A stretch of DNA of 64,000 nucleotides from Hygrophila difformis (GCA_030278955.1 JAOANR010000001.1:7304874-7368873), one strand, 5' to 3'; positions 1 to 10,893 are shown, counted from the first letter of the stretch. The notes: a model not told the origin generated them from the sequence alone. Made by a program: numbers and translations.

Positions 1-6
1 AAAATA

Positions 7-115
7 GATTATTTGATTATTGTGTTTTCAAAACGCAAATAATTAGGTTTGCAACATCTTTTTTTAGCGGTTAAACTCATTATTTGCATTTTGAAAACGC
101 AATAAGCAGATAATC
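7..115. mobile_element. Palindromic 109-bp MITE, copy 1
   Basis: The two arms are each near-palindromes built on GATTATT-GCGTTTT-C-AAAACGC-AAATAATC, and the right arm is the reverse complement of the left. A copy of exactly the same length lies at 52303-52411. The short central segment (…TTTGCAACA…AGCGGTTAAAC) is inverted between the copies, so they sit in opposite orientation. No transposase is present. The superfamily cannot be assigned and the true ends may extend a little further into AAACACCC-like flanks. Confidence 0.55.
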
Positions 116-818
116 CATTTCCCTGCAGCTTATTCAAACACCCTCTTAGTCCCACATCGACCTGAGATACTCCCCATAGCCGACTGGTTTTGAGTTGGAA
201 CCTCCTATTCATCTTCTAACAACAAATATGCTGCCATTGTTTATCCTATAATCACATTCAGGAGTCAATTTCAATATACTTGTGTGAAATATTAATATCA
301 CCACAGCATGCTTCCCATGTCCTTAACAAAATTGTAGTATTTCACTGGGTGCACTATCTAAAGTGTTGAGGTTACATTATGAACCCAAATGCTGGTGTTC
401 ATGAATGGGCATGGCAACATTGAAACAACAAACAGGTTGAGTTCAAACTGTAATTCAAGTTCACAAATCACAAAGTCGGTCAATATTCTCTCGTTTTATG
501 GCAAGATTTTGCTCAACGTAAATCAGAAAAAGTGTTGGAGAACAACTCCAATAGCATTATGTTATTATGCAATGCTCCACAGATGTTGCATTGATAGCTC
601 TTCATTCACATAGCAGCAGATAGCATCAATGGGTATTGAAATATATCACAGAGATCACACACACACAGACACACACGATCAAAACACAAAATTTAGAGTA
701 AATTCTGGTCCACAATTGTATAACTTCCAAAAGATAATACTAGTAGACAAATATTAACATGGAAAAGAATCCACCCATCACGCATACAACAAGGAAGACA
801 TTAAAATTCACCGATCAT
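116..818. other. Gene-free stretch, 3' side of first DUF538 gene
   Basis: About 700 bp of AT-rich sequence with a short CA/CACACA run near 655-675. I see no coding region or recognisable transposon here. The part nearest 818 is presumably 3' UTR of the minus-strand DUF538 gene. Confidence 0.5.
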
Positions 819-1325
819 CTAAAACGAGGAAAGCAAAGAATTACCACTTTGATCCTCCTGGATTTCCCCTTCCAAAGAATTGCAATTCAATCCGCAGCCA
901 CATTGCGGGCAAACAAAGAAATTATCTACAGAAAACTGGGCAGACGTAATTCCAACAGAGAATTCAAGATTCTCACCGTTTCTCCTAACCTCCACAATGT
1001 TCAGCCACACGAAGAACACCTTCACACTCACCCCAGACAAATTGCTCAACTTATTTTCGTAGATATTGCCGCTTATCCTCGATCCGTATCTGAGAGTATA
1101 CGAACCTTCCAGCGAGAAACTGCACGTACCTTTCATGTAGGCGTTGAATTTGCCGGAGGGGGCGTCAAGATCGTAGCCGGTTACGCCTTTTGGGAGGATA
1201 CCCATGGGGAAATTGTATGATTGGAGGACTTGGTACGCCGTTGGATCGGCGGATACGGCGAGAAAGTAAAGGAATAGCGAGAAGAGACACGCGATCGGCG
1301 TTCCAATACTGGATTTGCAAGACAT
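819..1325 (-). CDS. DUF538 domain protein (secreted, small)
   Basis: Single-exon gene of 168 residues. The start was placed at the internal ATG at 1325 because it opens directly into a hydrophobic signal peptide (residues about 10-27, ending AVSADP). The upstream in-frame Met at 1412 would bury that signal. The mature part has the DUF538 hallmarks: YQVLQSYNFPMGILPKGV near the N-terminus, a beta-rich middle (CSFSLEG, LRYGSRISG), a VKVFFVWLNIVEV strand, and a C-terminal CPQCGCG cysteine cluster. Family members are small plant secreted or vacuolar proteins of unsettled biochemical role, often stress-responsive. A paralogue lies 1.6 kb away on the same strand (2887-3390), so the pair is probably a tandem duplication. 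The family call is firm; no function is claimed. Confidence 0.85.
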   Translation of the reverse strand: MSCKSSIGTPIACLFSLFLYFLAVSADPTAYQVLQSYNFPMGILPKGVTGYDLDAPSGKFNAYMKGTCSFSLEGSYTLRYGSRISGNIYENKLSNLSGVSVKVFFVWLNIVEVRRNGENLEFSVGITSAQFSVDNFFVCPQCGCGLNCNSLEGEIQEDQSGNSLLSSF

Positions 1326-2886
1326 TGTGGTGTAGGTTTTGCGAATTTGGGGAAGAAAAGGGGTTTTATTCGAGGATAATTGGCGAATCAGGGGATCTAA
1401 TTTGAATGGCAATCAAGATTTGATTTTTAACAGAATTTGCATTGAAACCCATCGTCAACCTCCAAGACTTGCGCCAAATATCCCTCAAGAAACCACAATA
1501 CTTAGACGCGAAGATACTGTCATATCTGTATGACTCTCGAAGATGATCACTTGCCCAATTTTCATTTTAATATACAGTATATTCTTTTGTTTTTCTTTTT
1601 TCTTGGTTTGAAAGATTTTTTTTGGGTTTCTTTTGAGATTCAAAAATATGCAGTGTATATTAAAATGGGTTCACCTCTTTTAAAACAATCCTTATCATTT
1701 GATTTCTTTTGGCTTTGCAATTTTTTTTTTTTTTTTATTTCTTTTATTTTTTTTAAGGAGTCATTAAAAGCAAGGTCGGAGAAAGGAGTGATGGAGCTCA
1801 TTCCACCAAATTATAAAGAGAGAGAATAAGGGCTGTGTGAGGTTTCGAACCCCAACTTATAGGTTGGTTGAGAATTAGGGGACTTGACCACTATGGTAAA
1901 TCATCAACCCGATTTGATTTTTTTATTTGATAAACTACATAATTTTTTTTAAAAAAAAAACATCAAATAATGTTGTATGCACTTATGTTTATTTTGTATA
2001 CAATATGAACTTCCAAAAATAATAAATACTACAAACCAAAAAAATATAAGAAAACAAGCCCACGAGGCCACAAGTGATCAGTTGCACCATACTTCAACAA
2101 CAAATCTTGAATCACCCAAACACTCAAATGAATCTACACCACAAGATGCCAATGAACTAACATTATGACCTGCCTCTTAAATGGGTCGCAATTTTCCTTA
2201 CTTGTAGTACATAATTTATCATTTCAAAATATACGTACTGTTGAGTTCGTTTAGAAAATTAACTTAATTCTTTCAACATTAGCCCCATGAATACAAACAT
2301 TTTAATCTTTGAAACCAATAACACAGATCATTTGAATTTTTTAATCCTTTTAATCTTTTCTTGTATTATTATTATCCTGAAACCCATAAAACAGATCATT
2401 TTGAATTCTTTTAATGTAATTTTGATCTTAAATTATTCTACATAGAACAACCTATTTTTAAAAAGCTTGGCCCTTAAATTTATTGTATATATATGTATAG
2501 TATTTTGTTGAAAAACGTTAATTGTATAGGATTTGAGATAAATACAAATTTTAAGATCCAAAATACCCCTATCGAGATTTGTGAGTGTGTACATTAAACA
2601 ATGTAAGTACATAACCATGTTTACAAGATTTGAAGCTAAATCATTGACTTTTAAATTGATTGTTTTAAACGAACCGTACCAGTTCTCCAGTATTTATAAT
2701 TTTTACAGTGAATAATTTTTTACATTGATAAATTAACATCCAGCAAAGTTATTTCCATTCAGAAACAGAAACAGATTTTAAAAAAACGGCAACTACAACT
2801 ACTTGTTCATCTGAATTTAAGAAATACCACTGTCATAATGATAGATATTACTTCATGTATGTATAATTTGTGGAAACAATTACCTG
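1326..2886. other. Intergenic region between the two DUF538 genes
   Basis: AT-rich, with long T runs around 1720-1755. Apart from the SINE-like segment at 1795-1915 I recognise nothing. Short open frames here show no domain and were treated as chance. The first part would hold the promoter of the gene ending at 819. Confidence 0.5.
1795..1915 (-). mobile_element. tRNA-derived SINE fragment
   Basis: Read on the minus strand it shows an A-box-like TACCATAGTGGTCAAG followed by a B-box-like GGTTCGAAACC (plus positions about 1841-1853) and the start of a SINE body. The same head recurs at 11697-12045, 22752-22912, 23746-23895 and 31436-31582, so this is one dispersed SINE family. No clear target duplication was seen, so the ends are approximate. 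Confidence 0.5.
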
Positions 2887-3390
2887 CTAATATACCTCGA
2901 GCAGACGAGGAAAAATCCTCCGAATTCCGAAACCAAATCCTTCACTTTTCCGGCAGTCAAATCCACAGCCACACTGCGGACTCTCACTAAAATTGTTCGC
3001 CGGAAAATCAGCCGACGCGATTCCGACGGAAAATTCCAGATCGTCGCCGTCGATAGTCACCTCGATTATATTAACCCAAAAAAACAGAATCTTGACCTGA
3101 ATTCCGTCCAGATTCGAGACCTTCCGGCTCGAGATCGTGCCGGTAATTTTGGCCGCGTACTTGAGGTCATATCCGGAGACGCTGAACTTGCAGGTTTTGT
3201 TCAGCTTAACGCTGAACTTCCCCGTGTCGGCATTCAGCTCGTATGACGTCACTCCCTGGGGAAGAAGACCGGTGGGGAAGCCGTAGTCTTCCAAAACTTG
3301 GTACACCGTCGGAGCGTCGGCCGCCGTTACAGCCGCCGTCGTGGAGACGGCGATGGAAATTACGAGGAGGAGAGCAGCTTGTATAGACAT
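2887..3390 (-). CDS. DUF538 domain protein, second copy
   Basis: Single-exon gene of 167 residues. The ATG at 3390 begins a signal peptide (MSIQAALLLVISIAVSTTAA) and was preferred to the in-frame Met at 3492, which would add 34 unrelated residues. Mature features match the first copy: YQVLEDYGFPTGLLPQGV, the CKFSVSGYDLKY strand, VKILFFWVNIIEV and a C-terminal QCGCGFDC cluster. The tail after that cluster differs from copy 1 and is basic and aromatic. The gene body is GC-rich compared with its AT-rich surroundings, as is usual for this family. Probable tandem duplicate of 819-1325, since diverged. Function unknown. Confidence 0.85.
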   Translation of the reverse strand: MSIQAALLLVISIAVSTTAAVTAADAPTVYQVLEDYGFPTGLLPQGVTSYELNADTGKFSVKLNKTCKFSVSGYDLKYAAKITGTISSRKVSNLDGIQVKILFFWVNIIEVTIDGDDLEFSVGIASADFPANNFSESPQCGCGFDCRKSEGFGFGIRRIFPRLLEVY

Positions 3391-3736
3391 TTGCGTGTAG
3401 GACTTTAGGCAATGTGTAGTTCTAGTCTTGGCGACTAGATAGAGTGCAATAATACAGTCGCAATTAATACTAGCAGTATACACACTATACACTTTATAGA
3501 TGGGTTAATTTTCAAGACGACGTCGTAGCATTCTGCAGCATCCGGGCATATTCTTCAAGTAATCGACAAAGCAGCATTCAATTGACAAAATAGATCAAAA
3601 ACAAACCAAGAACGTTATACTATCATTCTTAACAAGTTTCTCCAGAAATCAATACAAGAAGCATGTCCCAATCTAGCAAAACAAAAGAACATGAATGAAT
3701 GGAAACAAACATGCAAGAATTAATAAGAAATCAAAA

Positions 3737-4251
3737 TACTCCCTCAGGAAAGTTCCTGAATATTTGTCTCTTTCAACTTAATTTTAATAACCAATATTTG
3801 TACTCCAACCGTCTCAATTCAGATGTCCTGTTTGATTTTTTTACACTGTTCATTGATCAACTTTGACTCAATATTAGTGTATGTATATAGTAAGAAAAAA
3901 TAGTCGAGTTTGGTCTTGTTAGATTCGTTTAATTGTATAGTTTTCGAATATATATTTTACATAATTTTTACTTGTATATATTTTGGGATATTAACGATTA
4001 AAAAAGTACATTGGATTATGTGCAAAAGTCAAACAAGACATCTTAGTTGTGACAGATGGAGTATTAATTAACTAATAAATTTTATATTTTTACCTCTCAA
4101 CTAAATACACTCTTAATAAATGTTAATAAATAGCATATATATAAAGTGAATGAAAATATAGTAAAACATAATATAACTATCTAAAAATGACAACTATTTG
4201 GAAACACTTTTTAATACATAAAAAACAACTAAAAAAAGAACTGAGGGAGTA
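3737..4251. mobile_element. Stowaway-like MITE (outer), split by another MITE
   Basis: Ends are TACTCCCTCAG at 3737 and CTGAGGGAGTA ending at 4251, with TA at both borders. Its interior matches the uninterrupted copy at 53723-53968 on both sides of the inserted element at 3801-4063 (for example the shared AAATAGCATNTATATAAAGTGAATG segment). The insertion point corresponds to a single CA dinucleotide at 53781-53782 in that copy, where TA would be expected. Confidence 0.75.
3801..4063. mobile_element. Stowaway-like MITE (inner, nested)
   Basis: Length 263 bp, bounded by TA. Inverted ends TACTCCAACCGTCTCAATTC and, reading inward from the right, TACTCCATCTGTCACAACTA. The interior has the shared family segments (TTGACTCAATATTAGTG…GTCGAGTTTGGTCTTGTTAGATTCG…TGTGCAAAAGTCAAACAAGAC). 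It is inserted inside the MITE at 3737-4251. Confidence 0.75.
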
Positions 4252-4274
4252 ACATGTGAACAAAGAAAAAAAAG

Positions 4275-4762
4275 TATTCCCTCTGTCCCACGAATTGTGG
4301 CTCGTATTCCTCTTTGGGATGTCCCACGAATTGGAGTCACTTTCTCTTTTTAGATAAACTTAATTAATATAAATATGATTAGAATCTTAATGGTTTCTAA
4401 ATCTCATTAAAAGTATTCACTTTTACTATTCTACACAACTCTCAATACACTTTTATTTTTCTACACAAAGTCCCTTGCATTTCTTTAATTCTTCATATTT
4501 TAAAATTGGTACAAATAAAAATTATATAAAATATATATTCTAAATCTAGACGTCTAGACGATTCTAACAAGACCACACTTGAATATTTTTCTCTAATTAA
4601 ATCATTACAATAATATTTTGTCAATGTTAAACAATAAAGAAAGTAAAAAAATTCATTAAAATTTTAAACACAAATACCCACATCACTTTAACAACTAAAT
4701 CTCACCACATAAATTACCGTGCCCAAAAGAAACGAGCCACAATTCGTGGGACGGAGGGAGTA
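4275..4762. mobile_element. Stowaway-like MITE, 488 bp
   Basis: Long terminal inverted repeats: TTCCCTCTGTCCCACGAATT at the left and its near reverse complement AATTCGTGGGACGGAGGGAG at the right, both flanked by TA. The repeat continues inward through TGTGGCTCGT / ACGAGCCACA. Non-coding and AT-rich inside. Confidence 0.8.
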
Positions 4763-5590
4763 CTACTTACATCCCTCCACCTTAAAGTTTACTATTTTAA
4801 TTTTTTTTTCATATTTATACAAATTAAAATATAATTAAGTGGGATTTTGTTAGATTCGTCTCATCATGCAGTTTTTAAATATGAGACTTATAGAATTTTT
4901 ACTTATACCAGACTTGAGTTATTAACGATTTAAAATATGCATTGGACTGCGTGCAATATGAGTCCATAGCAAACAAATAAAAACGGAGGAAGTATATAAT
5001 AATAAATTAACTTATAAGTAAAAACCTTTTATTCTAAAACTTTGTGATAATATCTATATCTATCTATATAATATATAAAAAAAACTTCCCTTATGAATAG
5101 TAACATACTCTTATGAACAGTAACCTATCAATTGCCCCTCATAAAAATTTCCCTATGAACAGTAACCTACCTATATTATCAATATTCACTTTTTGCACGT
5201 AATCCAATATACATTTAACCTTAATAATTCATTAATAACTCAAAATGTGTATAAGTAAAAATTTTAAAAGTTTAATATTTTAAAACTACAAGATAAGACG
5301 AATCCAATGAGATCTTACTTGGCTATATTTTTTTTTCTTATATATATATTGTATAGACATGAGTCAAAATTGGATAATAAACAGTAACATAAGTCAATCA
5401 TTATTTACTATCAAAAAATGGAATAAGTATACAAAAGCATAGTGCACTTTCAATATATAGGAAAACCAAATTTGAGCGAAATTTTACATTATATAATTTA
5501 GTTTTATTAATTATTATGAATAAAAATACTACCAATAAAAATATTATGGATTGATGTTATATATTATTTAAATATAATTTTAATATTTAT

Positions 5591-5854
5591 TACTCCCCCC
5601 GTCCCATTTAAGATGTCTTGTTTGATTTCTGCACACAATCCAATGCACTTTTTAAATCGATCATATCTCAAAATATATATAAGTAAAAATTATGTAAAAT
5701 ATATATTCTAGAACTACATGATTAGACGAATCAAACAAGACCGAACTCGACTATTTTTTTCCAAATATTTACTTGCAATAATATTGAGTCAAAGTTACAC
5801 AATAAACAGTGCCAAAAAGTCAAACAGGACGTCTGAAGTGGGACGGAGGGAGTA
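5591..5854. mobile_element. Stowaway-like MITE, 264 bp
   Basis: TA-bounded. Inverted ends TACTCCCCCCGTCCCATTTA and TAAATGGGACGGGGGGAGTA-like partner (actual right end GTGGGACGGAGGGAGTA). Same interior family as the other copies of about 263 bp in this window. Confidence 0.8.
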
Positions 5855-6365
5855 TTATTCTTAACAAATAATTTATGAATTGAAATTATATTTAATATGA
5901 TAAAAGAAATTAATAGATACTTCACAGATTGATATTATATTCATCATGAACAACATATATTTATTAACTAAATTATATAAATTACATAAGTTGATCAAAC
6001 TATTCATATACATACTATAAAATCATATCATTATGAAATTCGTAATGATGATACATTCATTAGTATTTTTTTTATAATCATTTCTAAATTTTTAATTCAC
6101 ATATTTTCTTAAATTTTCTAAGTTAATTTGGAAATATCTACATAGAAATTTATAATTTCTCAAGGTCTTAGGGTAAATTAATATTAATAATTAATTACAT
6201 TGTGCAACTGTGATTTCAGGTACTTCATTTGTATATGTATTGCATTAGAGCCGTGAATAGAAAATCTTTAACTTTTATTTTTTATTATTTTCTCCTATGA
6301 TACTATTGTTTATAGTATAATATTTTTTAAGCACTAAATTATAATATACTATATAGTAAATTATT

Positions 6366-7223
6366 GGAAAAAAGGCCAAATATGTCCTTTTTCTTTTCTA
6401 AAAATTCAAATCAGTCATTTTTCTATTTTATTACCAAAATAGTCCGCTATAAATGCTAATTATGTCCAAATCAGTCATTTGTTCACTAATTATGCTCTGA
6501 TTGCTCACGTGGCAATGGTTTTAATTTAAACCTGACACGTGGGCATAATATTAGTCATTTTCTTTTATCTTTTTGCTAATTCAGACCCAAACTTTTGTTT
6601 TGTTCCATTTAAGGCCTAGAACCTTAATTTATTTTATTATTACTGATCAATTTATCAAATAAATGAGTTCTAAGGTAGGAAACAAAGCATAATTGTGCTG
6701 ATTGATGCTGTAGGAAACCAGAACCAATGAATCATCGTTGACGGTTGGGTGGTTAGAGAGAGTGCGTAAAATCCCAGAACTTAGAAAACCCGGTAACAAG
6801 ACAGTTGAACCCAATGTATGAGGTTTTGGTGTTTAATTTTACTGATGGAAGTATGTTGGGCATTTATTTTATAAATGGATTACTAATAATAAAAAATTTA
6901 AGGTTCTGGTCCTGAAATGAAATAATTTGAAAGGTTGGAGGCAAATTAATATAAAAATGACTTTTTTGGTAGAGGACTAAATGGAACAAAATAAAAGTTT
7001 AGGACTGAATTGACAAAAGATAAAAGAAAAAGGACTAATATTATGCTCACGTATGAGGTTTAAATTAAAACCCTTGCTACATCAGCAATTAGAGCATAAT
7101 TAGTGAACAAGGGACTGATTTGGACATAATTAGCATTTGTAGCGGACTGTTTTGATAATAAAATAAAAAAAGGACTAATTTGGATTTTTGGAAAAGAAAA
7201 AGGATATATTTGGTCTTTTTTCC
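6366..7223. mobile_element. Mutator-like TIR element, 858 bp, with 10-bp target duplication
   Basis: The target duplication GTAAATTATT is perfect at 6356-6365 and 7224-7233. Terminal inverted repeats begin GGAAAAAAGGCCAAATATGT on the left and GGAAAAAAGACCAAATATAT on the right (reverse complement), and imperfect inverted similarity continues for about 250 bp inward (e.g. TAATTATGTCCAAATCAGTC against GACTGATTTGGACATAATTA). A 9-11 bp duplication plus long TIRs is the Mutator/MULE pattern. No transposase is encoded; it looks non-autonomous. Confidence 0.7.
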
Positions 7224-7433
7224 GTAAATTATTGGTAGTGTTATATTGTATATTGCTCGATTGTTGTACAATTTTACATGTATTCCATGTAATTCTTAAA
7301 TTAGTTTAATCAACTTGGGAATGTAATCGACATAATACAGGTGAACAATTTTTTTTTTGTGAATTTCAATTTTTTAATTCACATTTTTTACATTCCCGCC
7401 CATTTTGCGGGGTAATAATAGTTAATGTAACAA

Positions 7434-8090
7434 GACCCAACTTGTCTATACTTTTTTCTTTATTATTATATAATTATGATAAAATTAAATTAAAATTGAA
7501 TAATAGACAGTAACGAAAAATCAAAATGACCATTTTAAAGTGGCGTAAGGATTATAAGCACGGTACACAGAACATACATTAAAAGATTTGATCCATAAGT
7601 TTCAGTTCATGTCTTTCCGTTTCCTTATCAATGTGTCCAAATATTTCTTCTTAGGATTATTCTGCCTGGATCATCCTCTCATTCCAAACGAATCAAATAA
7701 GCTTCCGATTGATTAAATATTTTTTCAGAAATTGACAAAAACTTTCTTATAAGCAAGTGCATTACAACTCTTCAGTAGTTCACTCTGATAAAGGGGTTCA
7801 AGTAGCTCTGGGTATGGTTGCTTAGCACCATTTGTCTCGACTCAGTAAGTGCATATTTCAACTCATTTCCTCTGCCTCGGACAAAAGAAGAGTTTGACCC
7901 TCCTCTGCAAATAATCCTGTAATAGCATATAGTAGTAGCATGGATGGTGAACCTTTTGACCGACCCCCCCAATCCCTGTAGACTGTAGAGTGCAGAGTTC
8001 TCCTTTACGCTAATCTTAAAAGGAATGCCCGAGAGCCCCCCGAGTTTCACATTCTCTGTTTAAGCTTTATAGGCTGAAACCTGAATGCAT
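7434..8090. other. Intergenic region upstream of the eL18 promoter
   Basis: AT-rich up to about 7750, then a more GC-balanced stretch without any domain I can recognise in either strand. An open frame on the minus strand (7772-8050) shows no similarity I know and no gene-like context. Treated as upstream sequence. Confidence 0.4.
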
Positions 8091-8302
8091 TACACGGGCC
8101 TTTATTAATGGGCTCAAAAGTTTTTGTTAGGGCCTTATTGGGCCTGTTGCCTAGGGCTGGCCCGTAGCACCTTACGTTCCGATGCATTTGTTTTATTCGC
8201 CGCTCCATAGGGTATATATAGCTGGAGGAAAACCCTAACCTGTAACCCTTCCTCACACTTCCACAGGCTGCAGCGGAGCCGAAGCGCAACGACAGTAGAG
8301 CC
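8091..8302 (+). promoter_or_regulatory. Promoter and 5' UTR of the eL18 gene: site II motifs, TATA, telo-box
   Basis: Several GGGCC/GGGCT site II-type motifs cluster upstream (ACGGGCC about 8094-8100, TGGGCT 8109-8114, AGGGCC 8129-8134, TGGGCC 8139-8144, TGGCCC near 8158). A TATATATA box lies at 8213-8220 and a telo-box AAACCCTAA at 8230-8238, about 65 bp before the ATG. Site II elements combined with a telo-box are the known signature of plant ribosomal-protein and other growth-associated promoters. Confidence 0.7.
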
Positions 8303-9971
8303 ATGGTACATCTCCATTCTCAGTCATGATATGGAAGTTTTACCCTCTTATGGTATGAATTTCTTATGATTTGTCTTGTGATTCAGGGTATTGATTTGGT
8401 TGCCGGAGGTAAGAGCAAGAAGACTGGGCGCACTGCCCCTAAATCCAATGATATTTACCTCAAGCTCCTCGTGAAGGTTAGGCTATTTCACAACTTCGTG
8501 TTCGGACAAAAATTGAAGATGTGAATCTAATGATCTAAGCGTGTTTTGTAATTGGCGTTGCAGTTGTACCGTTTTCTGGTCAGGAGAACTGGAAGCAGGT
8601 TTAATGCGGTGGTGCTTAAGAGGTTGTTCATGAGCAGGGTTAACAGACCCCCTCTCTCCCTCTCCCGCCTCATCGCTCTCATGAAGGGCAAGGTATTGAT
8701 TTGATATATGTTTTTTGTTGTTTTATTTAGTTGTAATTTTGTAAGGCAATGTGGTGTTGCACCAATTTTGTACTGGTGTTTTATTGAATGTTTTCTGCTC
8801 TAACGTATCAAATTTGTCAAATTATTGATTAATGGAAATTTGTAAGAGGAGTATTCAAATTTGAACATTTAAATTTATGCTATGGGTTTGACTAACTATG
8901 GTTTTCGGTGGTGAAGATTTTGACTAAATATGATTTTCAGCTGCAATCTCTAGATAATCAGTTAAATATATACACACACATACGCACACACGCACACTAA
9001 TATTTAAATTTCTCCAAATGGAGCAGGAAGATAAAATCGCAGTGCTGGTTGGATCTGTTACGGATGATGTTCGGGTTCATGAAGTCCCTGCTCTGAAGGT
9101 GGCTGCACTGAGGTTTACAGAGACCGCGAGGGCTAGAATTGTAAAGGCTGGTGGAGAATGTTTAACCTTTGATGAGCTTGCTCTTAAGGCTCCTCTTGGA
9201 CAGAATACGGTACTATATTTGCTCACTTTATGTTTCTACTTTCTATGCTGCATCATGATCTCTTATTATAATCTCATTTTTCTGAGTGAAAGTTGTCTAT
9301 TATTGTCATTTGTATTTTTGTTCTTTTACTAAGCATAATTTTTCTATGATACTCGCAAGTCTTATTTTGTTTATATATTTAGAAACTATTGACATGCATT
9401 CATATGTGATAAGTGATATTGTGCAACTTGGGCATGCAAATGGGGTTTTGTCCTGGTAATAATAGCTTCCATGGTTCTTTTTTGAAATCTGATTTATTAA
9501 TGATTCTTTTATGTTTTATGAAGTTTAGCTTTCTGTTATAAATGGCATTCATGGACAAATGTCCCATCTTTCAGTGTGTGATATACTTGTAATTGGTTTC
9601 TATGCAATTGAGTAAATTCAAACCCATATAGATGAAAAAGTATTATTTAAGAACTCTAATATATGGAAGTTCGTTTGATGCATGTTGAGTGATATTTTAC
9701 AATGTTCTCCTAAAATTGCCTGTGATTGCATTTTGTTTCCCTTGTACATTGGAACCAAATTAATACCATATTTCTTGATACTCATCTCCTTTTGGAATCT
9801 GTGATTATCCAGGTGCTCCTGAGAGGTTCTAGGAATGCTCGTGAAGCTGTGAAGCACTTTGGTCCAGCACCGGGTGTTCCACACAGCCATACCAAGCCAT
9901 ATGTCCGATCCAAAGGTAGAAAGTTTGAGCGTGCGAGAGGGAGGAGGAACAGCAAGGGTTTTAGAGTTTAA
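8303..9971 (+). CDS. RPL18: 60S ribosomal protein L18 (eL18)
   Basis: Five coding exons: 8303-8305, 8387-8476, 8564-8692, 9027-9209, 9813-9971. They join in phase 0 to a 187-residue protein, the normal length for plant eL18. The first coding exon is the ATG alone, spliced to [15 protein letters not shown]. The middle has [38 protein letters not shown] and [19 protein letters not shown], and the C-terminus ends in the basic [17 protein letters not shown]. It is a structural component of the large cytosolic ribosomal subunit. All introns are GT-AG. The upstream region carries the site II and telo-box signals typical of ribosomal-protein genes. Identification is very secure. I looked for C/D snoRNA boxes in the introns and did not find a convincing one. 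Confidence 0.97.
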
Positions 9972-10756
9972 ATTGTTAATGATAGTTGAGTTTGAAGAAA
10001 TGATAATGTATTGCCAAAACCCCAAGTCCTGGAGTCATTATACCCCTATGCTAATTTAGGAATTGCACAATTTTCATTTATCTTTGTGCTGGCACCCTTG
10101 TCAATTATGATTCCAGTGTGTCTAACTCTCTGTTTCCTTTTCATTTGCCGTTGCTTTGGGTAGAAGTTTCCAGCATTATGTGAACATCATACAAGGTTGA
10201 TTTTTGAGGTTCGCTCTTTGATTTTTCTCTCAAAAGCCATCAGTGAGTCAGATATGTAACTTTGGATGTCATAAGGATGGCAATGTGTTGGTGACTCAGA
10301 TATGTAACTTTGGATGTCATAAGGATGGCAATGGGTTAGAACCTGCTGATGACAATGGGTCAGTATCAGAACCTACTGATTTTAAGTTCGGTCTTGTTCT
10401 TACAAATAACCCAAAGTGGATCCGTTGTCATCCTAGGTCCGGTCCCGGACCCGATTCTTGGGTTGGGTCTTGGCAGATCTAACATGGGCGCAACCCATTT
10501 CCATCTCAGGTATATTGAATTACTCTATGCTGCGCTTATTCTATTGAAATCAACAGAATTATCCCTTATGGAGAATGAATGAGGACTCGGAGGAATATTT
10601 ACATCTGGAACTCGTTTGCTTGATTTAAAAAATTATGTAAAAAGTTAACAGCCCGATGGGAGCCGGAGGGGTGTGTTTAGCAACACACCTCAAGCCATAT
10701 AGAGGTATCTTACTACTAATGAATGTATGTAAGTGACGTTTGATTTCATAACGAAA
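9972..10756. other. 3' flank of eL18 with a 48-bp direct duplication
   Basis: Includes the likely 3' UTR. At 10248-10343 a unit of about 48 bp beginning TCAGATATGTAACTTTGGAT is present twice in tandem (starts 10248 and 10296), nearly identical. No gene is recognised. Confidence 0.5.
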
Positions 10757-10893
10757 TACCCTATCCGTCTCACTCTAGTGGTCTTGACATTTTGGTCGTG
10801 TTAGAATCGTATAATCATGTAGTTTTAGATAGCATATTTATTGAATTGTGTGCAAAAATTAAACATGACAAGTTAAATGAGATGGCTAGAGTA
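10757..10893. mobile_element. Internally deleted Stowaway-like MITE, 137 bp
   Basis: TA-bounded, with ends TACCCTATCCGTCTCACTCT and (inward from the right) TACTCTAGCCATCTCATTTA. It keeps the family segments TCGTGTTAGAATCGT and ATCATGTAGTTTTA and the right-arm AAACATGACAAGTTAAATGAG, but about half the usual interior is missing. Confidence 0.65.

Larger units (their letters stand above)
5059..7421 (+). mobile_element. Candidate non-autonomous Helitron
   Basis: The left end TCTATCTATATAATATATAA after an A resembles common plant Helitron 5' termini. The right end carries a short GC hairpin, CCCGC at 7395-7399 and GCGGG at 7407-7411 around a CCATTTT loop, followed by GTAATAATAG and then T, close to the Helitron hairpin-CTAG-T pattern except that CTAG is ATAG. 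The implied insertion is between A and T, as expected. It contains a Stowaway-like MITE (5591-5854) and a TIR element (6366-7223). No Rep/helicase coding is present. A similar 5' motif occurs near 53563. Confidence 0.4.

Noticed and set aside
759..1220. 153-codon open frame on the plus strand over the first DUF538 gene
   Set aside because: It is the antisense shadow of a clear DUF538 coding region and has no domain of its own.
7772..8317. Minus-strand open frames upstream of the eL18 gene
   Set aside because: They overlap the ribosomal-protein promoter and 5' UTR, have no recognisable domain, and give no spliced model.
9210..9812. C/D-box snoRNA in the last eL18 intron
   Set aside because: CATGATC and CTGAG occur, but no proper RTGATGA/CTGA pair with a closing stem was found.
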